Assembly (NCBI RefSeq): GCF_002217755.1
Contig: NZ_BCFL01000023.1
Location: forward strand, 220,635-284,634
Source of the DNA: Streptomyces hyaluromycini
Lineage (GTDB): Bacteria; Actinomycetota; Actinomycetes; Streptomycetales; Streptomycetaceae
Length of the DNA stretch: 64,000 nucleotides
Reading direction: 5' to 3'
Below the pieces are notes generated by a model that saw nothing but the letters and a program-made list of their open reading frames with translations, ran no database searches and was not told the origin of the DNA. The translations under genes and the position numbers were made by a program. Every line of letters starts with the position of its first letter. Position 1 is the stretch's first letter. Below, piece by piece: positions 7,533 to 14,747 of this stretch.

Positions 7533-9413
7533 CTACCGCTTCTGCTCCACCCGCACCCAGTCCACCTCGGCCTGCACTCCCCCGGCCGCGATCTTGTCCA
7601 CGCTGGACTGCGGCAGGCCCCAGTAGGGGCTGGTGACCTGGTTCCAGCCGGCCGGGTAGGCGCCGCCGAGGGCGAGGTTGAGGATGACGTACTGGTTGTG
7701 GTTGTAGACCCACTGGCCGCGCGTCGACTCCAGGACGTTGCGGGTCGTCTCCTGGACCAGGGTGTCGTCGACGTAGAAGCGCATCGCCGTCGGCGTCCAC
7801 TCCACCGCGTAGGTGTGCCACTGGTCGATGGTGCCGCCGTTCGGGAAGGTCTGGCGGGCGCCGATGTTGCCGTCGGCCGAGTAGCCGGGACCGTGCAGCG
7901 AGGTGCTGGTCCAGGTCGGGTAGCCGATGTTCTCCATGATGTCGGTCTCGCCGGAGGCCGGCCAGGAGACGGAGGTGTCGTCGACGTTGCTGCCGAGCAG
8001 CCAGAAGGCCGGCCAGAAGCCGTCGCCGACCGGGAGTTTCATGCGCGCGCTCACGCGACCGTACGTGAAGTCGAAGTGGGTGTTGGTGTCGATGCGGCCC
8101 GAGGTGAAGTCGTAGGTGCCGCCGCCGGCCTGGGTGCAGCCCTTGCAGTACTTCGCCTTGAGGAGCAGTTCGCCGTTCTGCGTCTGGATGTTGTCCGGCG
8201 AGTCGACGTACGCCTGTGCCTCGCCGTTGACCGAGCCCATCTCGGTGCCGGTGCGGACGACCCGCCACTTGGAGCGGTCGAGCGAGGAGCCGGTGAAGTC
8301 GTCGAAGAACGTGGTCTGGTAGGTGCCGGACTGGTCGCCGGGGAGGGCGGGGTAGGCCGCGGAGGCGCTGCCGCCGGTGCCCCAGACCTGGAACTCGTAG
8401 AGCGAGTAGCCGAATTGGGCGGTGGCGGGGGCCGGGTTGTAGAAGCTGCGGCGCTCCTTGCCGAGCATGCGGACGTAGCGGCCGGTCGCCGGGGAGGAGA
8501 GGGTGACCGTGTCGTGCAGGCCCGACGCGTCCGAGGGAGACACGACGTTCGCGCGGCGGGCGGCTATGTCAGCGGCCGAAGGTTCGTACACCGTGCGCCA
8601 GTTGACGTTGTCGTCGGAGACCTGGAGCAGGTAGTCGACGGCGTACGCCGACTCCCAGTAGAGGTCCACGGAGGAGATGGTCGAGGTGACGCCGAGGTCG
8701 ACCGAGATCCAGCGGTCGGCGTTCCAGTCGCTCGACCAGCGGGTGTAGTCGCCCTTCAGGTCCGCCGGCCAGCCGCCGTCGGTGGCGAACGCCGGTGAAT
8801 TGCCCGCGTGCTGGTAGTAGTTGGAGTACGCCGGGTGGTTCAGGGCGAGGTTGGTGACGGTCGAGGACGCGGGGGCCGGTTCGCCGCCGTAGACCTTGAA
8901 GTTCCAGAGCGAGTAGCCGTAGGGGGTGGCGCGCTGGATGCCGCGCATGCGGACGTAGCGGCCGGTGACCTCCTGCGGGTAGGTGTGCGCGGTGACCGAG
9001 CCGCCGGTGCCCGCGGTCTCGGTGTAGAAGGGCGTCCAGTCCGTGCCGTTCTTCGAGGCCTCCAGGACGTACTTCTTGCCGTACGCGGCCTCCCAGTCGA
9101 GTTGCACGCTGTCGATGCGGATCGTGGTGCCGAGGTCGATCTGGATCCAGGCGTCGTCGGCGAAGTTGCTGGACCAGCGGGTCGCGCCGTTCGCGTCGAA
9201 GGCCATGCCGGGGGTGGTGCCGCCGTTCTCGTAGCCGGAGGCGGTGACGGCGTTCGGGTTGGCCGCGTACGCGGTGTTCGCTCGGTCGGTGTCCCAGGTC
9301 ACGGCGGTGGCGGCGGTGGATGGCGGCGCGGCCAGGATCGTGCCGGAGGTCAGCAGGGCGGCCGCGGCCAGGGCGGCCAGGACGGTACGGGGGATGCGGG
9401 TCGGGGATGGCAT
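7533..9413 (-). CDS. Secreted GH16 endo-beta-glucanase with two F5/8C (discoidin) domains
   Basis: 626 residues. The Sec signal covers about residues 1-35. Two discoidin-like carbohydrate-binding domains follow (about 36-170 and 180-335), each ending in a G-Y-S-L-W/Y-x-F-x-V strand. A GH16 catalytic domain fills about 350-626 with the catalytic signature G-E-T-D-I-M-E near residue 488 (nucleophile and acid/base glutamates). GH16 enzymes of this type hydrolyse beta-1,3- or beta-1,3/1,4-glucans such as laminarin, callose or fungal wall glucan. ATG 9413 follows AGGAG. It lies 155 bp downstream of the GH1 gene on the same strand and likely supplies oligosaccharides to the ABC importer encoded further upstream. 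Confidence 0.9.
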   Translation of the reverse strand: MPSPTRIPRTVLAALAAAALLTSGTILAAPPSTAATAVTWDTDRANTAYAANPNAVTASGYENGGTTPGMAFDANGATRWSSNFADDAWIQIDLGTTIRIDSVQLDWEAAYGKKYVLEASKNGTDWTPFYTETAGTGGSVTAHTYPQEVTGRYVRMRGIQRATPYGYSLWNFKVYGGEPAPASSTVTNLALNHPAYSNYYQHAGNSPAFATDGGWPADLKGDYTRWSSDWNADRWISVDLGVTSTISSVDLYWESAYAVDYLLQVSDDNVNWRTVYEPSAADIAARRANVVSPSDASGLHDTVTLSSPATGRYVRMLGKERRSFYNPAPATAQFGYSLYEFQVWGTGGSASAAYPALPGDQSGTYQTTFFDDFTGSSLDRSKWRVVRTGTEMGSVNGEAQAYVDSPDNIQTQNGELLLKAKYCKGCTQAGGGTYDFTSGRIDTNTHFDFTYGRVSARMKLPVGDGFWPAFWLLGSNVDDTSVSWPASGETDIMENIGYPTWTSTSLHGPGYSADGNIGARQTFPNGGTIDQWHTYAVEWTPTAMRFYVDDTLVQETTRNVLESTRGQWVYNHNQYVILNLALGGAYPAGWNQVTSPYWGLPQSSVDKIAAGGVQAEVDWVRVEQKR

Positions 9414-9568
9414 GCGGGTCTCCTGAGCGTTGACGGTTCCTTCGGGTTTGTTGTGGGCATGACAGATCAGGCTCCGTGCCTGTTGCGCGCACGTATGGCG
9501 ATGACGCATGTCGGTCGAGTGTGCGGTGGGCGCGGAACTCCCCTGGTCCGCGCCCACCGCGGTGTGTG

Positions 9569-10927
9569 TCAGGCCGCCCGGCGGGCCTGTCCCCGGTGGT
9601 CGCGGATGATGTCCGCGTACCGGCGGCCGCTGCCCTTGATCGTGCGGACCTGGGTGCGGTAGTCGACGTGGACCAGGCCGAAGCGCTTGTTGTAGCCGTA
9701 CGCCCACTCGAAGTTGTCCAGCAGCGACCAGGCGAAGTAGCCGGCCAGCGGAGCCCCCTTGCGGGCCGCCGAGGCGCAGGCCGCGAGGTGGCCGACCAGG
9801 TACTCCTGGCGCTCGGGGTCGTCGACGGTGCCGTCGGGGCGGACCACGTCCGGGTAGGCGGAGCCGTTCTCGGTGACGTAGAGCTTGCGGGCGCCGTACT
9901 CCTCGGTGAGGCGCAGCAGCAGCGTCTCGATGCCGCTCGCGTCGATCTCCCAGTCCATGCCGGTGCGCGGGACGTCGGGGCGGCGCACCGAACGGGCGTA
10001 CGGGGCGGGGCCCTTCGGGTCGTCCTCGATGTAGGCCGGGAAGTAGTAGTTCAGGCCCAGCCAGTCGAGCGGAGTGGCGATGGTCGCCAGGTCGCCCGGC
10101 CGCTCGGGGAGTTCGACGCCGTAGGTCTCGACCATGTCGGCCGGGAAGCCGCGGCCGTGCACCGGGTCCAGCCACCAGCGGTTGACGTGCCCGTCGTGGC
10201 GGCGGACGGCGGCCGCGTCCTCGGGGCGGTCCGTGGCGGCGAACACGGTGGAGAGGTTGTTCACGATGCCGACCTCGGCGCCGGGCGCGGCGGCGCGGAT
10301 CGCCTGGGCGGCCAGACCGTGGCCGAGGAGCAGGTGGTAGGAGGCCCGGACGGCGGCCGTCAGGTCGGTCCAGCCGGGGGCCATCTTGCCCTCCAGGTGG
10401 CCGATCCAGGCCGAGCAGGAGGGCTCGTTGAGGGTGGTCCAGTGCCGGACGCGGTCGCCGAGGCGTTCGGCGACGACAGAGGCGTACGCGGCGAAGTGCT
10501 CGGCGGTCGCCCGCTCGGGCCAGCCGCCCCGGTCCTGGAGGGCCTGCGGCAGGTCCCAGTGGTACAGGGTGACCGACGGGGTGATGCCGGCCGCCAGCAG
10601 GGCGTCGATCAACTCGTCGTAGAAGTCGAGGCCCTTGGCGTTGACCGGGCCGTCACCGCCGGGCACTACGCGCGGCCAGGCGACCGACAGCCGGTAGGCG
10701 TTCGCGCCCAGTTGCCGCATCAGGCCGATGTCCTCGCGCCAGCGGTGGTAGTGGTCGCACGCGACGTCGCCGTTGTCGTCGCCCGCGATCTTCCCCGGGG
10801 TGTGCGAGAAGGTGTCCCAGATGGAGGGTGCACGGCCGTCCTCGGCGACGGCTCCCTCGATCTGGTACGCCGCTGTTGCCGTGCCCCACAGGAAGTCGTG
10901 CGGGAGGGCGGCGAGGTCGATGGTCAC
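9569..10927 (-). CDS. GH1 beta-glucosidase
   Basis: 452 residues, normal for GH1. The N-terminus D-F-L-W-G-T-A-T-A-A-Y-Q-I-E-G is the family signature. The acid/base glutamate is in T-L-N-E-P-S (about residue 166) and the nucleophile in Y-V-T-E-N-G (about 351). There is no signal peptide, so it acts in the cytosol on imported beta-glucosides. GTG 10927 is chosen because AAGGGA precedes it and bacterial homologues start there; a GTG at 10957 would overlap the permease stop (GTGA) and is an alternative that adds ten residues. It is the fourth gene of the transporter operon. Confidence 0.9.
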   Translation of the reverse strand: MTIDLAALPHDFLWGTATAAYQIEGAVAEDGRAPSIWDTFSHTPGKIAGDDNGDVACDHYHRWREDIGLMRQLGANAYRLSVAWPRVVPGGDGPVNAKGLDFYDELIDALLAAGITPSVTLYHWDLPQALQDRGGWPERATAEHFAAYASVVAERLGDRVRHWTTLNEPSCSAWIGHLEGKMAPGWTDLTAAVRASYHLLLGHGLAAQAIRAAAPGAEVGIVNNLSTVFAATDRPEDAAAVRRHDGHVNRWWLDPVHGRGFPADMVETYGVELPERPGDLATIATPLDWLGLNYYFPAYIEDDPKGPAPYARSVRRPDVPRTGMDWEIDASGIETLLLRLTEEYGARKLYVTENGSAYPDVVRPDGTVDDPERQEYLVGHLAACASAARKGAPLAGYFAWSLLDNFEWAYGYNKRFGLVHVDYRTQVRTIKGSGRRYADIIRDHRGQARRAA

Positions 10928-10953
10928 GAAATTCCCTTCGGAACTGGGTGGGT

Positions 10954-11814
10954 TCACTTCACGGCGCCGGCGGTCAGCCCGGCGACGAGGTAGCGCTGCA
11001 GGAGCAGGAAGCCGGCCACGACGGGGACGCTCACCACCAGTGAGGCGGCCATGATCTGGTTCCAGTACACGTCGTTGAGCGTGGAGTAGCCCTGGAGGCC
11101 GACGGCCAGCGTGCGGGTGGTGTCGTTGGTCATCACCGACGCGAACAGCACCTCGCCCCAGGCGGTCATGAAGGCGTAGACGGCGACCGCGACGATGCCG
11201 GGGATCGCGGCGGGTACGACGATCCGCAGCAGCGCGCCGAGCGGCCCGCAGCCGTCGACCAGCGCCGCCTCGTCCAGGTCCCTCGGCACCGAGTCGAAGT
11301 ACCCGATCAGCATCCAGATCGAGAACGGCAGGGAGAAGGTCAGGTAGGTGAGGATCAGGCCGCCGCGGGAGCCGAACAGGGCGATGCCGGTGGCGTTGCC
11401 GATGTTGACGTACAGGAGGAACAGCGGGAGCAGGAAGAGGATGCCCGGGAACATCTGGGTGGAGAGCACGGTGACCGTGAAGACGCGCTTGCCGCGGAAC
11501 TCGTAACGGCTGACCGCGTAGGCGGCGAACACCGCGACGACGACCGAGCAGACCGTCGCCGCGACCGACACGATCAGCGAGTTCACGAAGTACTTGGCGA
11601 GCGGGACCGTCGACCAGATGTCGATGTACGGGCGGATGGTCAGCCCGCTCGGCAGCCAGCGGAACTTGCCGGTGACGTCCGCGAGGGGCTTAAGCGAGCT
11701 GGAGATCATCACGTACACGGGGATCAGCACGAACCCGGTGAGCAGCGTGAGGAAGATCCGCCGGGACCAGAGGAAGGACCGCGGCGGGGCCATCGGCGAG
11801 CTGGGGCTAGACAT
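10954..11814 (-). CDS. Carbohydrate ABC transporter permease (second subunit, MalG-type)
   Basis: 286 residues with six TM segments. The ATPase-coupling EAA loop reads E-A-A-L-V-D-G-C-G with the downstream proline. It pairs with the MalF-type permease whose 3' end it overlaps by 8 bp, indicating translational coupling. The importer lacks its own ATPase gene here; in Streptomyces such CUT1 systems normally use the shared ATPase MsiK. Substrate is inferred from the GH1 and GH16 genes downstream to be beta-glucan oligosaccharides. Confidence 0.88.
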   Translation of the reverse strand: MSSPSSPMAPPRSFLWSRRIFLTLLTGFVLIPVYVMISSSLKPLADVTGKFRWLPSGLTIRPYIDIWSTVPLAKYFVNSLIVSVAATVCSVVVAVFAAYAVSRYEFRGKRVFTVTVLSTQMFPGILFLLPLFLLYVNIGNATGIALFGSRGGLILTYLTFSLPFSIWMLIGYFDSVPRDLDEAALVDGCGPLGALLRIVVPAAIPGIVAVAVYAFMTAWGEVLFASVMTNDTTRTLAVGLQGYSTLNDVYWNQIMAASLVVSVPVVAGFLLLQRYLVAGLTAGAVK

Positions 11815-12799
11815 CGGCGGTCCTCCGTCCGCGTGAGGTGAACACCAGGTACACGCCGGTCACCACCAGCAGGAAGAGCAGCAGGAGCACGGACATGGCC
11901 GAGCCGGTGCCGAAGTTCCAGGTGACGAAGGAGGCCTGGTAGATGTGGACCGAGATGAGGTCGGCGGCCTCCGGGGCGGACTTGCCGAACAGGACGTACG
12001 GCGTGTTGAAGTCGTTGAACGTCCACAGGAACAGGACCAGGACCAGCACCTGGTTGACCGGGCGCAGCGACGGCAGAGTGATCCGGCGGATCTGCTGCCA
12101 CATCCCGGCACCGTCCAGGGCGGCCGCCTCGTACAGCTCCCTCGGGATGTTCTGCAGTCCGGCCATCACGATCAGGAAGGCGAACGGCCAGCCCTTCCAC
12201 ACCGACACGGTCAGCAGGGCGTAGAAGCTGTTGTCGCCGATCAGCCAGAAGGACGGCTTGTCGGTGAGGTGCAGCTGGTCGTGCAGGACGTGGTTCACCA
12301 GGCCGTTGTCGTGCTGGAACATGAACACCCAGGTGATGACGGCCGCGTAGACCGGCAGCGCGTACGGCACCAGGAACAGGGCCCGCAGCAGGCCCCGGCC
12401 GCGGAAGGTGTCCTGCATGAACACCGCGGCCGCGGTGCCGATCAGCCAGCACAGGCCGACCGAGAGCAGGGTGAAGCTGACGGTGACGAAGAAGGAGTGC
12501 AACAGGGCTTTGCCGACCGGGGCGTTGAACTCGACCGACGTCTTGTAGTTGTCGAACGCGGCCCAGGGGGCGGTGGTCCAGTCGCGGATGTAGAACTGGG
12601 TGAGCTCCTTGAAGCTCATCACGACGCCGATGACCATCGGGATGAGATGGACGAGGAGTTCGAGCAGCAGGGCGGGCAGGAGCAGCAGGTACGGCAGTCC
12701 GATCCGGCGGATCCGCCCGGGACGGCGGCCCGAGCCGCCCGCCGTCCCGGAGGGGTTCGCACGCACCGGCTCTTGCACAGCGGTGGTGGTGGTCGTCAT
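11807..12799 (-). CDS. Carbohydrate ABC transporter permease (first subunit, MalF-type)
   Basis: 330 residues from ATG 12799. A basic N-terminal tail (G-R-R-P-G-R-I-R-R) precedes six TM helices. The EAA loop is E-A-A-A-L-D-G-A-G followed by I-T-L-P. It starts 5 bp after the stop of the binding-protein gene and overlaps the next permease gene, so the three are one transcription unit. It should form the membrane channel with the MalG-type partner. Confidence 0.88.
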   Translation of the reverse strand: MTTTTTAVQEPVRANPSGTAGGSGRRPGRIRRIGLPYLLLLPALLLELLVHLIPMVIGVVMSFKELTQFYIRDWTTAPWAAFDNYKTSVEFNAPVGKALLHSFFVTVSFTLLSVGLCWLIGTAAAVFMQDTFRGRGLLRALFLVPYALPVYAAVITWVFMFQHDNGLVNHVLHDQLHLTDKPSFWLIGDNSFYALLTVSVWKGWPFAFLIVMAGLQNIPRELYEAAALDGAGMWQQIRRITLPSLRPVNQVLVLVLFLWTFNDFNTPYVLFGKSAPEAADLISVHIYQASFVTWNFGTGSAMSVLLLLFLLVVTGVYLVFTSRGRRTADV

Positions 12800-12804
12800 C
12801 GCGT

Positions 12805-14121
12805 TCAGGCCGCCGGCATCTGCTGCTGGGCCTTCTCCAGTTCGGCCTTCACGGAGTCGGTGGTGACGGCCTTTCCGGCGGCCACGGCGGCGAACAGGTT
12901 CTTCACGGCCGTGCCGACGGTCGTCTCGAACTGCGACTCCGAGGCCACCTGGGGCAGGGCCGAGGCGCTGGTGGCGAGGGTGTTCTTCAGGACGGAGTTG
13001 GCCGGGGTGTTGAAGGCCGCGTCCTCCTGGGCGGTCTTGACCGGCGGGATGGAGCTGTAGGCGGTGTTGAGGATCTTCTGCTCGTCGTCGCTGGTCATGA
13101 ACTTCACGAACTTGGTGGCGCCGTCGAGGTTCTTGGTGTTCTTGAAGACCGCCAGGTTGATGCCGGCGACCATCGAGTTGACCTGGGTGCCGGTGCCGGG
13201 GGTGCCGGACTGCACGGGCACCGGGGCGATGCCGTAGTCGCTGTCGGGCATGCCCTGCGACTTGAGGTTCGCGGACGCCGACTGCCACAGCAGCATGGCC
13301 TGCTTGCCCTTGGCGAAGTCGCTCACCGACTGGTTCTGCGCGTACTCGGCGTCGCCGGTCGGGATGACCTTGTCCTTGGCCATCAGGTCGACGTACTGCT
13401 TGACCGCGGCGACGATGTTGTCGTTGGTGAAGTCCGGCTTGCCGTCGGAGGTGAAGAAGTCGGCGCCGTGCTGCTTGGCGAAGACGAAGGTGTGGTGGAT
13501 GTTCTCCGAGACGTTGCCGCCCTCGGCGCCGAGCACCGACTTGCCCTTGGCGGATATCTTCTTGCCGTCGGCGATCAGCTCGTCCCAGGTGACCGGGGGC
13601 TTGGCGATACCGGCGTCGGCGAAGATCTTCTTGTTGTAGTAGAGCGCGTACGCCATCGAGTACAGCGGTACGGCCGCCGGGTCCTTGCCCTCGGCGCCCG
13701 TGGAGCCGAGCGCGGAGTCGACGAACCGGTCCTTGCCGCCGATCTTGGCGAAGTTCTTGGCGTCCCAGGGCAGCAGTGCGCCGGTCGCCTGGAGCGAGGC
13801 GCTCCAGGTGTTGCCGATGTTCAGCACGTCGGGGCCCTGGCCGGAGGTGGTCGCGGTGAGGATCCGGTTGAGCAGGTCCGACCAGGGCACGACCTCCAGC
13901 TTGACCTTGATGCCGGTCTGCTTCTGGAACTTGTCGAGTTCCGGCTGGAGTACCTTCTTGTCGATCTCGATGCTGGCACCCTGGTTGGAGGCCCAGTAGG
14001 TGAGCGTCTTCGGGGAGTCGTTGGACCCGCCCCCGGTGGACGAACCGCCACCGCAGGCCGTGGCCGCGAGGGCGAGAGACATGGTGACGGCGCCTACGGC
14101 CGCGGCTCGGATGCTGCGCAT
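12805..14121 (-). CDS. Extracellular sugar-binding lipoprotein of the ABC importer
   Basis: 438 residues. The signal peptide ends in a lipobox-like A-L-A-A-T-A-C with Cys23, followed by the Gly/Ser linker G-G-G-S-S-T-G-G-G. The family-1 solute-binding fold follows, with the central motif A-V-P-L-Y-S-M-A-Y-A-L-Y-Y-N-K-K. It should capture oligosaccharides at the outer face of the membrane for the two permeases downstream. As first gene of the operon it is preceded by the AT-rich imperfect palindrome near 14245. The substrate is inferred from GH1 and GH16 to be laminari- or cello-type oligosaccharides. Confidence 0.9.
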   Translation of the reverse strand: MRSIRAAAVGAVTMSLALAATACGGGSSTGGGSNDSPKTLTYWASNQGASIEIDKKVLQPELDKFQKQTGIKVKLEVVPWSDLLNRILTATTSGQGPDVLNIGNTWSASLQATGALLPWDAKNFAKIGGKDRFVDSALGSTGAEGKDPAAVPLYSMAYALYYNKKIFADAGIAKPPVTWDELIADGKKISAKGKSVLGAEGGNVSENIHHTFVFAKQHGADFFTSDGKPDFTNDNIVAAVKQYVDLMAKDKVIPTGDAEYAQNQSVSDFAKGKQAMLLWQSASANLKSQGMPDSDYGIAPVPVQSGTPGTGTQVNSMVAGINLAVFKNTKNLDGATKFVKFMTSDDEQKILNTAYSSIPPVKTAQEDAAFNTPANSVLKNTLATSASALPQVASESQFETTVGTAVKNLFAAVAAGKAVTTDSVKAELEKAQQQMPAA

Positions 14122-14231
14122 GGCTCCAGCTGTGCCTTTCCGGGAGTCGAGAACCCCGAGAGGGCTTCGCGAAGGCCGGCGCCCGCGAGTGCGGATGCCG
14201 AGACCGACGTTCGGCTTCCGAAGCCCCTCAT

Positions 14232-14258
14232 GGCTTAATTTAGGACGTGAGTTAATCC
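14232..14258. promoter_or_regulatory. Imperfect palindromic operator candidate upstream of the glucan-import operon
   Basis: GGCTTAATTTA and TGAGTTAATCC flank a 5-bp centre at 14245 and match as inverted repeats at 8 of 11 positions. It is the only AT-rich patch in the region and lies about 110 bp upstream of the binding-protein start. No LacI or ROK regulator gene is adjacent. Confidence 0.45.
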
Positions 14259-14500
14259 TCGGAAGGCTGGCTCGTCAAGGGATCCGGCACGGGTATCCGT
14301 GCAGGCAGGCCGGGGAACAGCCGGTTCCGGGGCGGTGGTGCGGCCGTGCCCGGCTGTGTGACCTGGGCCGGAGCCGGGTGACCTGCGCGGTGCGGGGCCG
14401 GACGCCGTTCCACAACGGTTGTGTTTCGACGGCCGATTGCGGGCGGCGTGGGCGGGGGTGGGGTGAGGTGAGGTGAGGTACAGAGCACGACGGCGGTGCG

Positions 14501-14700
14501 GGGTGCCGGGCACGACGGCGGGCCACGGCCGGATGCCGGGCACGACGGCGGGCCACGGCCGGATGCCGGGCGCGACGGCCGGGGCCGGACGCCCGGCGCA
14601 ACGGCCGGAGCCGCACGCCCGGCACGACAGCCAGGGCCCGGCGCCCGGCGCAACGGCCGGAGCCGCACGCCCGGCACGACAGCCAGGGCCCGCCGCCCGG
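14501..14700. repeat. GC-rich tandem repeats (three 30-bp units, then two 50-bp units)
   Basis: A 30-bp unit containing CCGGGCACGACGGCGGGCC repeats at 14501-14530, 14531-14560 and, diverged, at 14561-14590. A different 50-bp unit is then repeated at 14591-14640 and 14643-14692. The stretch 14259-14747 holds no supported gene apart from these repeats and the terminator at its end. Confidence 0.8.
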
Positions 14701-14709
14701 TGCGACAGC

Positions 14710-14738
14710 GGGGGCCGGGGAGGTTGTCCCCGGCCCCC
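14710..14738. terminator. Hairpin terminator of the EF-G-like gene
   Basis: A 12-bp stem (GGGGGCCGGGGA at 14710-14721 with its complement at 14727-14738) and 5-nt loop lie 9 bp beyond the stop codon of the minus-strand EF-G-like gene. Confidence 0.7.
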
Positions 14739-14747
14739 GTGCCGGTG

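Noticed and set aside
14501..14700. A CRISPR array.
   Set aside because: Units are adjacent without unique spacers and no cas gene is nearby; these are simple tandem repeats.
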